A stretch of DNA of 64,000 bases from Sphingobium sp. AP49 (GCF_000281715.2 NZ_CP124576.1:3686001-3750000), one strand, 5' to 3'. Counted from the first letter of the stretch, positions 28,657 to 37,406 are shown. Numbers and translations: made by a program. Notes: generated by a model from the letters alone, not told the origin.

Positions 28657-30204
28657 CTAATAGAGCTTCACTTCGATGAGGGAGGGTCCGGGCTCCTGCG
28701 CGCTGCGGACCATGGCCTGATACAGGCCCTCGGCACTGTCGACCTGCACGCCGGGCACGCCCATGGACTTGGCCATCGCCACCCAGTCGATCGTCGGCCG
28801 GTCGATATCGATCATCGCCATCGCCTGCGGCCCCGGCGTGCCGGCGCCCATATTGGCATATTCGGCCTTGAGGATCGCATATTGGTTGTTGGCGAAGATG
28901 ATCGTGGTGACGGGCAGGCCCTCGCGCGCCTGGGTCCAGAGCGACTGGATCGTGTACATGGCGCTGCCATCGCCAACCATGCAGACGGTGCGACGGTCAG
29001 GACAGGCGAGCGCAGCGCCGGTGGCGACCGGCGTACCATAGCCGATGGAGCCGCCCATATTGTTGATGAGGTCATGGGGCCGCGCGCCCATGGTGTAGCC
29101 CATCGTCTCGCGCCCGGTGGTCAGCGATTCATCGACCAGGATCGCATGATCGGGCAAGGCGGCGGCGAGCGCATAGGCGATGCTCTGCGGATTGAGCGCG
29201 CCGCTGGGCGGGGCCGTTTCGATCCGCTGCTGCAGGATCGGCGCGGCGGTGCCCAGCCCCAGCGCATCGACCAGCATCTCGAACGCCAGCGTGCTGTCCT
29301 CGTCCGCGGCGCAGAGTTCATGGACGATCGTGCCCGGGGCCTTCAGCAGGCTGGGCTTGTCGGGATAGCTGAAGAAGGCGACCGGTTCCCTGGTCTCGAC
29401 CGTGATGAGATGCTTGAAGCCCTGGAGGAAGGCGGCGCCCTGCGGCACGGCATAGGGGATGCGTTCCAGCGGCACGCGGCCCGCGCCGCGCTCGATCCGG
29501 GCGGTGAAGAATTGGGTGCCCAAGCGACAGCCGGTGCTGGCCGCGACCTGCCCCGCCAGTTCCAGCGCCCGGCCACGCGTGCCCTTGTTGGCGAGGATGA
29601 TGAGCGCCGGTTCGCCCGAGCGCAGCACCTGCGCGATCGCATCGATCCGCGCGCCGTCGGGCGCCTTACGCGCGGGCGTGATCGGCGCGGGGGTGATCGC
29701 CTGGCCCGCATCCTTCCAGGCGGTGTCGCCCGGCAGGATCAGGGTCGCGATTTGCCCGGGATGTTCCGACGCCTTGGCCACCGCCGTCACCGTGTCCCAG
29801 GCGATCGAGGTGGAGGATTCGGCGCGGCGCACCCAATGGCTCAAGGGCCGGGCCAGCCCCTCGATATCCGATGTCAGCGGCGGATCATATTTGAGGTGAC
29901 TGGCCGAATGTTCGCCGACGATATTGACCATCGCCGAACTGGCGCGCTTGGCATTGTGGATGTTGGACAGGCCGTTGGCGAGGCCCGGGCCAAGGTGCAG
30001 CAGGGTCGATGCCGGCTTGTCCTTCATCCGATACCAGCCGTCGGCCGCGCCGGTGCAGACGCCCTCATACAGGCAGAGCACGCTCTTCATCCGCGGATTT
30101 TCCAGCGCGGACAGGAAGTGCATTTCCGATGTGCCGGGGTTGGCGAAACAAATATCCACGCCTTGGTCGACCAGGGTCGTCACCAGGCTCTCTGCGCCGT
30201 TCAT
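28657..30204 (-). CDS. ThDP-dependent enzyme, acetolactate synthase large-subunit-like
   Basis: A 515-residue ThDP enzyme. The N-terminal domain has the catalytic Glu in LCLYEGVCTGAADGW. The C-terminal ThDP motif is MVGDGSAMYTIQSLWTQ, ending in IFANNQYAIL. It differs clearly from the other ThDP enzyme in the window (24255-25946) in the acidic loop and in the lack of the STTTEHGTTPA region. It sits between the aldolase and the second decarboxylase-like gene. A role in decarboxylating a 2-oxo acid released by the ring-cleavage pathway is plausible but unproven. Confidence 0.84.
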   Translation of the reverse strand: MNGAESLVTTLVDQGVDICFANPGTSEMHFLSALENPRMKSVLCLYEGVCTGAADGWYRMKDKPASTLLHLGPGLANGLSNIHNAKRASSAMVNIVGEHSASHLKYDPPLTSDIEGLARPLSHWVRRAESSTSIAWDTVTAVAKASEHPGQIATLILPGDTAWKDAGQAITPAPITPARKAPDGARIDAIAQVLRSGEPALIILANKGTRGRALELAGQVAASTGCRLGTQFFTARIERGAGRVPLERIPYAVPQGAAFLQGFKHLITVETREPVAFFSYPDKPSLLKAPGTIVHELCAADEDSTLAFEMLVDALGLGTAAPILQQRIETAPPSGALNPQSIAYALAAALPDHAILVDESLTTGRETMGYTMGARPHDLINNMGGSIGYGTPVATGAALACPDRRTVCMVGDGSAMYTIQSLWTQAREGLPVTTIIFANNQYAILKAEYANMGAGTPGPQAMAMIDIDRPTIDWVAMAKSMGVPGVQVDSAEGLYQAMVRSAQEPGPSLIEVKLY

Positions 30205-30578
30205 CTACCTATCCCATTCTCATGATCTTGGGGGAGCATTCCATTCCGCCGCGCGCGCCCGCCAATCGAAAAGCCGCCTGCGGCGATAGCTTCGGCGCCG
30301 GTCGATGACCGGCAGCCGACCGCCTTTCCCGGAGCCTCATGCCCCGGGGTTGGTGTGTCTCACGGTGTCGAAGATTGGACTTAGGCCGAAACTGCCAAAT
30401 GGCGTGGAGAGGGGATTCTGCCCTTCTCCAGCGTCATGCTGAACTTGTTTCAGCATCCATTATGCCCAACAGGCCGATGGTCCGCTGGGAGGAATGGACC
30501 CTGAAACAAGTTCAGGGTGACAATGATGTATAGGGCAATTTCTGGTCACTTGCGGACCGTCCAAATTTGTCCACCTGC
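30205..30578. other. intergenic region with a REP-like doublet
   Basis: This 374 bp gap breaks the otherwise tightly packed minus-strand run. It holds the palindromic doublet at 30432-30518 and no supported gene. The 3' part (30540-30578) precedes the aldolase stop and shows nothing recognisable. Confidence 0.55.
30432..30518. repeat. paired palindromes with compensating changes
   Basis: The left unit contains ATGCTGAACTTGTTTCAGCAT and the right unit CCCTGAAACAAGTTCAGGG. Each is palindromic on its own and the two are in opposite orientation. Where the left stem has ATGC/GCAT the right has CCC/GGG, so pairing is kept in each unit. This is the usual form of a REP doublet in sphingomonads. Confidence 0.65.
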
Positions 30579-31436
30579 TTAGTAGCCCGCCAGTTCGCGA
30601 CCCTGACCGACCACGCCATAGCTGCGGCTGGGCGCGGACATCAGGAACTTGTAGCCCTCGCCCAGCAGGCGCTCGACATTCTTGGCATTGGTGTGCGGGT
30701 TGCCGACCGCGACCTTGTGCTTATGGCAGGTCTCGACGATCCGGCGCATCGCATCGAGCACCTCGGGATGCTCGTACTGGCGGGGATAGCCGAGCGCCTG
30801 GCTGAGGTCGCCCTCGCCGATCAGCACCAGGCCGATGCCCGGCACGTTGGCCAGGATATCGTCGAGATTGTCGATCGCCTCGGGGCTTTCGCACATCATG
30901 CCGACCAGCAATTCGCCATGCGGGGCGAGTGGCCAAACGTCGGCCTTCGCATAATAGTCCGGCTGCGACAGGCCCCAATAGCGCGCCGCCGTCGCCGGGC
31001 CATCGCCGCGAATGCCCTTGGGTTCGTAGAGGGCCGCGCCCTTGGGCTTGGCATAGCGGCAGGAGGCGACCGCGTTCCACGCCTGCTCGACGGTCGAGAC
31101 ATGGGGGGTGATGACGCCATAGACGCCCCGGTCCAGCACCTGCTTGGCCTGAAACTGGTTCATTTCCGCGCCATTGGCAGGGATGCGCGCCAGCGGCGTG
31201 ACCGAGGGCGCGACCGATCCGCTTTCGGCGATCTTCTTGCGGTTGAGCATGTACTGGAGCGCGTCGCCCAGGCCCCCGACATCATAGGGGTTATGCTCCA
31301 TCTCGAAGACGATGCCGTCATAGGGGGCGTCGGTCATTTCCTGGGCGGTCAGCTTGTCGACCTTGGAAAAGGCGGCGAAGGCGGGCTTGCCCTGTTCCCA
31401 GGCGCGGATCACGCCGTTGAGGCGATTGTCGGTCAT
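30579..31436 (-). CDS. HpcH/HpaI-family aldolase
   Basis: A 285-residue class II, metal-dependent aldolase. It has the metal-ligand Glu in YDGIVFEMEHNPYDV and the second site in VLIGEGDLSQALGYP, the GEGD form of the usual G.nDL motif. These enzymes split 4-hydroxy-2-oxo acids to pyruvate or oxaloacetate. Directly upstream lies the LigB-type dioxygenase and further upstream LigJ. It is therefore a candidate for cleaving the 4-carboxy-4-hydroxy-2-oxoadipate that LigJ would make, in place of LigK. Function is inferred from context. Confidence 0.85.
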   Translation of the reverse strand: MTDNRLNGVIRAWEQGKPAFAAFSKVDKLTAQEMTDAPYDGIVFEMEHNPYDVGGLGDALQYMLNRKKIAESGSVAPSVTPLARIPANGAEMNQFQAKQVLDRGVYGVITPHVSTVEQAWNAVASCRYAKPKGAALYEPKGIRGDGPATAARYWGLSQPDYYAKADVWPLAPHGELLVGMMCESPEAIDNLDDILANVPGIGLVLIGEGDLSQALGYPRQYEHPEVLDAMRRIVETCHKHKVAVGNPHTNAKNVERLLGEGYKFLMSAPSRSYGVVGQGRELAGY

Positions 31437-31497
31437 CTCAGATCATTCCTTCATGCCCGCCAATGCGGCCGGGCGATCTTGTATCAGGGTGTCAGGA

Positions 31498-32490
31498 TCA
31501 GGCGCTCGCCGGGCTCCAATACATGAAGCCCATGCCCTCGCCGGTGCCCGCCGCCGTGCGCAGGCAGGGGACATAGTCGACCAGCGTCATCTGGGTGTTG
31601 GATTCCTGCATCGCGACCAGCACCGAGCAATAGAGCTTCACCTCCGACGTGCCCGACTGGTAGGATCGGTTGTCGATCCCCTCCAGCGTGTCGAAATCAT
31701 AGCTGCCCAGCGCATCGATGAAGACCTTGTCGAGGTCCGGGTCGCAGACGAAATGGGTGAGCCCGCCCGAGGCGATGATGGCGACGCGGGCATCGCTCTT
31801 CCACGCCTTCACCGCATCGACCAGCGCCTTGCCGAACTGCAGGCTGCGCTTCATCGAGGGCTGGGTCGGCTCGTAGAAGGTGTTCATCAGGATCGGCACA
31901 TTGGGCGGCACATTGTCGCCCATGATCTGGCGATAGACGAAGCCATAGGCGTGCGGCACGACCGGCTTTTCCGGCAGCGGCTTCATCCACACATTGTCGG
32001 GCCAGGTCATGAGGTCAGTGAGGTCGAAACCGTCGGCCTGAAGGCTCACCAGCAGATGCTGCGCCAGTTCGGGATGGCCCGGATAGGTCACGTCATGATC
32101 GGGGGCATAGACCGCGCGCTGGGGCGGGCCGTTGTAGATTTCCGCGCCCGAATAGATGGCGATCGACGGCGTCATGTCGACGAAGATCTCCTTCTGGTCC
32201 TTGCCCATGATGATGACCACATCGACATTGGCGCGGTCATAGGCGGCCTTCATTTCGGCAAGGGCAGCAGTGCAGCGCTTGGAACGCGCGGTGCGCTCCT
32301 CGATCGTCAGCAGCGCCTCGAACCCTTCATCCTTCCGCTCTGCCTCCAGCTCGGGATAGGTCCAGGTGCGGTTGCGATACCAGAGCTTGGGATTGTTGCG
32401 GTCCCGCTCGCCATTGGTCAGCCAGTCCTCGGGCGCCTGGCCCAGCATACCGCTGTGCGGCACGCACATGCCGAAAACGATTTCAGCCAT
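31498..32490 (-). CDS. class III (LigB-superfamily) extradiol dioxygenase, catalytic subunit
   Basis: A 330-residue member of the LigB superfamily, which opens catecholic rings using Fe(II). His12 in CVPHSGM matches the first iron ligand. The late His in IIASGGLTHF matches the catalytic His. A Glu in SGTSEVKL can be the third ligand. At the position where LigB has NDHAS the sequence is GKDQKEIF, so the second His ligand is replaced. No LigA-type small subunit is encoded nearby. It lies between the MFS transporter and the aldolase. It is 330 residues against about 300 for LigB. The substrate may be protocatechuate, gallate or a related acid, but the altered site leaves this open. Confidence 0.78.
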   Translation of the reverse strand: MAEIVFGMCVPHSGMLGQAPEDWLTNGERDRNNPKLWYRNRTWTYPELEAERKDEGFEALLTIEERTARSKRCTAALAEMKAAYDRANVDVVIIMGKDQKEIFVDMTPSIAIYSGAEIYNGPPQRAVYAPDHDVTYPGHPELAQHLLVSLQADGFDLTDLMTWPDNVWMKPLPEKPVVPHAYGFVYRQIMGDNVPPNVPILMNTFYEPTQPSMKRSLQFGKALVDAVKAWKSDARVAIIASGGLTHFVCDPDLDKVFIDALGSYDFDTLEGIDNRSYQSGTSEVKLYCSVLVAMQESNTQMTLVDYVPCLRTAAGTGEGMGFMYWSPASA

Positions 32491-32556
32491 TTATTCCTCC
32501 TGCCCTGCGGGCGATAATCATGCCGGCGACGAAGCCGGAAAAGTCGATGGATGGGG

Positions 32557-33864
32557 TCAGGCAGCCGGGGCCGCCTCCGGGATCTTGGGCGCCCATTGCG
32601 GGCGGAGCAGCAGCCAGGTGGTCAGCGCGCCGATCACCAGGAAGACGAAGATGACCTGCATCGGCAGGGCGTAGCCGCCGCTGACATGGAGCAGCCAGCC
32701 CGACAGGATCGGCGCGACGATGCCGGCCAGGCTGGTCGCAACCTGCTGCACGCCGGTCACCAGACCGACGGCCGGTGCCGGGATCAGGGTCAGGCGGCAG
32801 AGCGCGAGATTGTTTGCGGTGGCAAGGCCGAGGCCCGACAAGGAGGCGACGTTCCAGAACAGCGCCCATTGCAGCGACTGGGTCTGCGCGCCGAGCAACA
32901 CGGTGCAGGCGAGGACGAAGCCGGAAATGACGAACGCCTTGCGCACGAACACCGGGTCGCCGCCGCGCGCGATCAGCCGGTCCGCGCTCCAGCCCGCCAC
33001 CAGCGCGACAATGGCGATGCCGGCGAAGCTGAAGAAGGAATAAAGACCCATCTTCTCAAGGCTGAGCCCGCGCTGCTCGACCAGATAGGCCGGCATCCAG
33101 GTCATGCAGTAGAAGGTGAAATAATTGTAGCAGAAGTTGACGACCAGCGTGCCCCAGACGAGCGGGCTGGCCATGATCGTGCCGAAGGACACGGCCGACG
33201 CCTTGCGCTTCACCTCGACCATGTCGCCGGCCTTGGGCAGGTCGTTCTTCACCATCGCCATCCAGGGCAGCAGCCAGATCGCGCCGGCAAGGCCGGTGAT
33301 GACGAACATCGCCCGCCAGTCGAACGCCAGGATCAGCCAGGCCGCGACCGGAGCACCGATCGCCGGGCCGAACTTGTTGCCCAGCATGTAGAAGCCGACG
33401 GCGGTGCCGCTCTGCCCTTCCTTGAAATTGTTGCGGATCCAGCGATAGCTGGCCGGCACCACGACGGCTTCTGCCGCGCCGACGATCAGGCGCATGATGA
33501 TGAGGCCCGCGAGCGTGGTCACAAGGCCCGTTGCCGCCGAGGCGGCGCACCAGAGCACGAAGCAGATCGTATAGGGCGTCTTCACGCCATAGCGGTCGAC
33601 GATCCAGCCCATCGGTATCTGCAACAGCGCATAGGACCAGAAGAAGGCGGAATTGACCCAGCCGCGATCGACGTCGGTCAGCTGGAAATGCGTCTTGAAC
33701 GAGGGCACGGCCAGCGCCGAGGATATGCTGGTGCGATCGACGAAGGCAATCAGCGCGCCGATCGCCAGCAGCGCCAAGATCGCCCAGTTGCTGGCCGACG
33801 CGCGCACCGGCCTGGCCGGGGCTTCGATATTGGTCGGACTGTCGATGATGTTTGACATGGCCAT
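32557..33864 (-). CDS. MFS transporter, anion:cation symporter type
   Basis: A 435-residue inner-membrane transporter with twelve predicted helices. Signature blocks are FVDRTSISSALAV in helix 1, WIVDRYGVKTPY between helices 2 and 3, and FYMLGNKFGPAIGAPVAAW in helix 5. This subgroup takes up organic anions such as hydroxy- or aromatic acids with protons. Its place among ring-cleavage genes indicates uptake of the pathway substrate. SD-like AGGAGAGG precedes the ATG at 33864; a second in-frame ATG lies 6 bases later. Confidence 0.87.
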   Translation of the reverse strand: MAMSNIIDSPTNIEAPARPVRASASNWAILALLAIGALIAFVDRTSISSALAVPSFKTHFQLTDVDRGWVNSAFFWSYALLQIPMGWIVDRYGVKTPYTICFVLWCAASAATGLVTTLAGLIIMRLIVGAAEAVVVPASYRWIRNNFKEGQSGTAVGFYMLGNKFGPAIGAPVAAWLILAFDWRAMFVITGLAGAIWLLPWMAMVKNDLPKAGDMVEVKRKASAVSFGTIMASPLVWGTLVVNFCYNYFTFYCMTWMPAYLVEQRGLSLEKMGLYSFFSFAGIAIVALVAGWSADRLIARGGDPVFVRKAFVISGFVLACTVLLGAQTQSLQWALFWNVASLSGLGLATANNLALCRLTLIPAPAVGLVTGVQQVATSLAGIVAPILSGWLLHVSGGYALPMQVIFVFLVIGALTTWLLLRPQWAPKIPEAAPAA

Positions 33865-33897
33865 CCCGCCTCTCCTGTTCTTCTCTTTGCGACCCGG

Positions 33898-34761
33898 TCA
33901 GTCGGCCAGTCGGGGATAGAGCGACTGTGCCGTCTTCGCGAAGATCCAGCTGCGGTCCTCATCCGACAGGCAGGACAGGCGATCCTGCGCCGTCGCCTTG
34001 ATGTCCGCCAGCGTCCCTTCGGACGTCGGATAGTTGGAGCCCCAGGCGAGACGCTGCGCGCCGAAGGCTTCGACCAGCTTGGGGAAGAAGCTTTCCGGGC
34101 TGGCCGCGCCCTTCTGGACGTCGCCCATGATACGCGGGGTCAGCTTGAGATAGATGGATTCGATCGGCGCAATGTCGAACAGACTCTGCGCGGCGGCATA
34201 GGGCGCGCCATCGGTGACGTCGGGCCGGCCGAGATGGTCTAGGATGATCGGCACATGGGGGAAGCGCCTGGCCAGCGCAACCACGGCGGGCAGGCCGACC
34301 GGGCCGGTCTGGATGCACATGGTGAGCCCGAGGTCGCCGAGCAGTTCCCAGGCCGGGTAGGCGCGCGCATCATCCAGTTCGCTGGGGTCGAATTCCTTGG
34401 TGCTGCCGCCGGTGAAGACGCGCAGGCCGGCCAGGCCCCGGTCCACCCACTGACGGATGGTCGCCACCGCGTCGGGCGCCAGCACATCGACCGAACCGAC
34501 CGCGATCAGCCGGTCGGGATGGGCGTTGCAGGCATCGACGACATAGCTGTTGTCGAAGCCATAGGTGGTCGAGGAATGGACCACCGCCGCCTTGTCGACG
34601 CCGGCCGCATCCATCTGCGCGATCAGCGTGTCGACCGTGCTCGGCCGTTCCTGCGACCAGTCGGAGCGCTTGCCGAACAGCGGCGCGGGCGGGTAGCGCC
34701 CTTCATCGTCCGAAATGACATGGGGGTGGATGTCGACATAATTGGATGCCATCGGCTTCAC
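33898..34761 (-). CDS. amidohydrolase family 2, LigI-like
   Basis: A 287-residue TIM-barrel amidohydrolase related to 2-pyrone-4,6-dicarboxylate hydrolase (LigI). It has the N-terminal HxH in YVDIHPHV and the conserved His in ILDHLGRP. The strand-8 motif is LAWGSNYPTSEG, where LigI has an Asp; the Asn here changes a normally catalytic position, so activity on a lactone is not assured. It is adjacent to ligJ. The GTG at 34761 follows GGAGAG; an ATG 9 bases later is an alternative start. Confidence 0.78.
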   Translation of the reverse strand: MKPMASNYVDIHPHVISDDEGRYPPAPLFGKRSDWSQERPSTVDTLIAQMDAAGVDKAAVVHSSTTYGFDNSYVVDACNAHPDRLIAVGSVDVLAPDAVATIRQWVDRGLAGLRVFTGGSTKEFDPSELDDARAYPAWELLGDLGLTMCIQTGPVGLPAVVALARRFPHVPIILDHLGRPDVTDGAPYAAAQSLFDIAPIESIYLKLTPRIMGDVQKGAASPESFFPKLVEAFGAQRLAWGSNYPTSEGTLADIKATAQDRLSCLSDEDRSWIFAKTAQSLYPRLAD

Positions 34762-34884
34762 GCTTTCTCTCCGGCGAGGATCATCGCCATCTTGTTGTCT
34801 GCTTTGTCAGTTGCCTGCCCGATTGTGCCGGGCGGGGCTGCGGCGAACAGTCGATAGTCCGCCGCAGCCCATAATTTCCGTGTT

Positions 34885-35910
34885 TCAGAGACCTCTGCTC
34901 TTCAGCAGCGCGTCGAGGCGCGGATAGACGCGGCGGGCATTGCCCTCGAAGATCTTCGCTTTGTCGGCGGCGTCCAGCGGCAGGGCGTCGACATATTTCT
35001 TGGTGTCGTCGAAATATTCGCCGGTGTTGGGATCGCGTCCGCGCACCGCGCCGATCATTTCCGACCCGAACAACACGTTATCGGTCGGGATCACCTTGGT
35101 CAGCAATTCCACGCCGGGCAGGTGATAGACGCAGGTGTCGAAGAAGATATTGTCGAGCAGCCCTTCGAGCGGGCGATCGACCATCTCCAGGCTCATGCCG
35201 CGATAGCGCCCCCAATGATAGGGCACCGCGCCGCCGCCATGCGGAATGACCAGACGCAGGGTCGGAAAATCCTTGAACAGGTCGGACTGCAATATCTGCA
35301 TGAAGACCGAGGTGTCGGCGTTGAGATAATGGGCGCCGGTGCCGTGGAAATTGGGATTGCAGGAGGCAGCGACATGCACCATGCCCGGCACGTCGAGGTC
35401 GCACATCGCCTCGAACAGCGGATACCATTCGCGGTCGGTAAAGGGCTTGCCGGTCCAGTAGCCACCGGTCGGGTCCGGGTTCACATTGACGCCGACGAAA
35501 CCCAGTTCCTCGACGCAGCGGCGCAGTTCGGGAATGCTGTTGGCCGGCGGCGCACCGGGCGACTGCGGCAACTGGCAGACCGGCACGAAATTGTCGGGAT
35601 ACAGCTCCGTCACCCGCTTCACATTGTCGTTCGACACGCGCGCCCATTCCAGGCTGGTGCGTTCATTGCCCAGATGATGGCTCATCAGGCCTGCGATCGG
35701 CGAGAAAAGGGTGAGGTCGCTGCCGCGTTCCTGCTGCAGCTTCAATTGGCCGCCCTCGATCCCCTCGCGGATCTGGTCGTCGGTCAGGATCGCGCCTTCT
35801 TCCGGCTTGGGCGCGTTGACCGGGTCATTGGCATAGTCGACCTGCTTGGCGCGCCAGTCGCGGAATGACTTGGGAACCGTGGTGAAATGCCCGTGGCAAT
35901 CGATGATCAT
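34885..35910 (-). CDS. ligJ: 4-oxalomesaconate hydratase
   Basis: LigJ hydrates 4-oxalomesaconate to 4-carboxy-4-hydroxy-2-oxoadipate in the protocatechuate 4,5-cleavage and gallate pathways. The protein is 341 residues, the usual LigJ length. It opens with the metal-binding MIIDCHGHFTT. Other blocks are the VGVNVNPDPTGGYWTG loop, LRLVIPHGGGAVPYHWGR and the C-terminal VLFGSEMIGAVRG. It is encoded between the decarboxylase-like protein (26 bp) and the LigI-like protein. This is the most specific clue that the cluster degrades aromatic acids by the meta-cleavage route. Confidence 0.88.
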   Translation of the reverse strand: MIIDCHGHFTTVPKSFRDWRAKQVDYANDPVNAPKPEEGAILTDDQIREGIEGGQLKLQQERGSDLTLFSPIAGLMSHHLGNERTSLEWARVSNDNVKRVTELYPDNFVPVCQLPQSPGAPPANSIPELRRCVEELGFVGVNVNPDPTGGYWTGKPFTDREWYPLFEAMCDLDVPGMVHVAASCNPNFHGTGAHYLNADTSVFMQILQSDLFKDFPTLRLVIPHGGGAVPYHWGRYRGMSLEMVDRPLEGLLDNIFFDTCVYHLPGVELLTKVIPTDNVLFGSEMIGAVRGRDPNTGEYFDDTKKYVDALPLDAADKAKIFEGNARRVYPRLDALLKSRGL

Positions 35911-35935
35911 GATGTCGCTCTCTGTGCGATGAAGG

Positions 35936-36928
35936 TCAGGCGGGCTGGAAGGCCGGGGCCGTTTCGGGATCGACGAACAATTCGTCCATCGTCATGCGGC
36001 GCGGGGTCAGCCCCTGGTCGAAGGCGGTCTTTTCCAGCGCCTCGATCGTCGCGCGGTTCGCCTCTATGCCATAGGGCAGCGGGTCGGGACCGACGATCTG
36101 CTGGAGTGCGCGATATTTGTCGGCGCCGGCGCCGGTGGCCTCGCCGGAATTGAGCTTGGCGACCCAGTCGTCCTTGGCGCGAGTGAAGGCGTCGTTCAGC
36201 GAGCGGGCGACCCAGGGATGCTGCTCCAGCACCGCATCCTTGACGACGATCGTGCCGTGCATCGGATAGACTTTGGTGCGGGCATAATAGTCCGCTTCCA
36301 GCTCGGCCGCATTGGGAAAGAGGTCGGGATAATTGGCCTCCACCTCCTGCCAGCCGTCGGTCGGCGCGCCGGTGCGGCCGATGCCCGCCGCCGCATCGAA
36401 GCCGGCGACGATATCGCCGCGCGCCATCATGTCGGCCAGGCTGTCGCCGGCGGCGACATGGCGGACATTGGCGGGCAGCTGCAATTCCTGCACATGCTCC
36501 TCGTCATCCACCCACCAGATGATCTTGTTGTTGTCGACGCCGAATTCGTCGATCAGCACCTGGCGCGTCCAGACGCCGGTGGTCACCGAATAGGCGCGCA
36601 CGCCGCAGGGCTTTCCTTCCAGATCCTTGGGGCTGACGATGCCCGCATCGGGGCGCACCAGCAGGCCCGAATGGTGGAAGCGGCGCACGACGAAGATCGG
36701 CAGCGCCTTGAACTTCTTTCCATAGGCGCGGGCGATGATGTAGGTGGTCGGCGCGATTTCGCAGACATCGAATTCCAGTTCGCGCACCATCCGGCGGAAG
36801 GCGCCGATCTGCGGCTTCACCGTCACGAATTCGGCATCCACCCCCTCGATCTCGATCGATCCGTCGCGGATCGCCGCGGTATGCGGATGCTCCGCAATGG
36901 CAATCTTCAGATGCAGTTTGTCGCCCAC
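35936..36928 (-). CDS. 4,5-dihydroxyphthalate decarboxylase-like protein (copy 1)
   Basis: A 330-residue protein of the 4,5-dihydroxyphthalate decarboxylase family. Visible blocks are LKIAIAEHPHTAAIRDG, VSPKDLEGKPCGVRAYSVTTG and YGIEANRATIEALEKTAFDQ. No signal peptide is present. If the name holds, it would produce protocatechuate from 4,5-dihydroxyphthalate and so feed ring cleavage. It is the first gene of the long minus-strand run. I chose the GTG at 36928 because GGAGAG lies 6 nt before it; the open frame continues 45 bases upstream without domain content. Confidence 0.75.
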   Translation of the reverse strand: MGDKLHLKIAIAEHPHTAAIRDGSIEIEGVDAEFVTVKPQIGAFRRMVRELEFDVCEIAPTTYIIARAYGKKFKALPIFVVRRFHHSGLLVRPDAGIVSPKDLEGKPCGVRAYSVTTGVWTRQVLIDEFGVDNNKIIWWVDDEEHVQELQLPANVRHVAAGDSLADMMARGDIVAGFDAAAGIGRTGAPTDGWQEVEANYPDLFPNAAELEADYYARTKVYPMHGTIVVKDAVLEQHPWVARSLNDAFTRAKDDWVAKLNSGEATGAGADKYRALQQIVGPDPLPYGIEANRATIEALEKTAFDQGLTPRRMTMDELFVDPETAPAFQPA

Positions 36929-37406
36929 TCTACACTCTCCTGTCGGCCTGGTCCGCGAACCGGTGCCCATCAAGCCCGGTCCGCCTGTTCGGCCGCAAAA
37001 AGCTGTTCGCCGGCCCTTTAGTCAACGCACCCGCCAGCGAACCAAATGGACGCGGCGCACAACTTATAGGCCCGGTGCGCCCAGCCCCACCCTCCAGTGA
37101 TAAGTTTTGCGCTGCCATCGGCTTATATGGCGATTGGTTTCCTGCTTCATGGCGATAGGTTTTGCGCCGTGTGCGATTGATTTCATGCTGCCCGGCAGCC
37201 GTCACCGTCGCAGGAGACAACGTTATCATTCGAGAAGAATTAATATCTATCACTATGTATTATATATGTTTTTTATGGACAATCATGATGCTCGCGCCGC
37301 CATGACAGAGCGTCCGGACCAGCCGCCCAAGCCTTTCATTCCCAGGTGATCGCCATTGCCTCGCCAATAAATGTTCGGATAGAAATCGAGGGCGAGAGGA
37401 TAAGAA
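36929..37406. promoter_or_regulatory. divergent control region between catabolic run and LysR gene
   Basis: A 478 bp gap between divergent genes. It holds four related direct repeats (37096-37189). ATAAG and CTTAT arms 17 nt apart (37099-37125) overlap the first repeat. An A+T-rich stretch (37240-37275, including GTATTATATATG) could hold a promoter for the LysR gene. No ORF here is supported. Confidence 0.6.
37096..37189 (+). repeat. four direct repeats, candidate regulator-binding sites
   Basis: The units are GTGATAAGTTTTGCGCTG, GCGATTGGTTTCCTGCTT, GCGATAGGTTTTGCGCCG and GCGATTGATTTCATGCTG. The GAT triplets start at 37098, 37131, 37153 and 37174. Spacings of 33, 22 and 21 bp place them close to one face of the helix. 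Units 1 and 3 resemble each other, as do 2 and 4. They lie where a LysR-type regulator would bind. Confidence 0.6.

Noticed and set aside
30371..30388. A sequence reading CTAAGTCCAATC on the minus strand, close to the GTCCAATT element
   Set aside because: It lacks the last T of the core and the G before TCC, and no start codon lies about 70 nt downstream in the right orientation.
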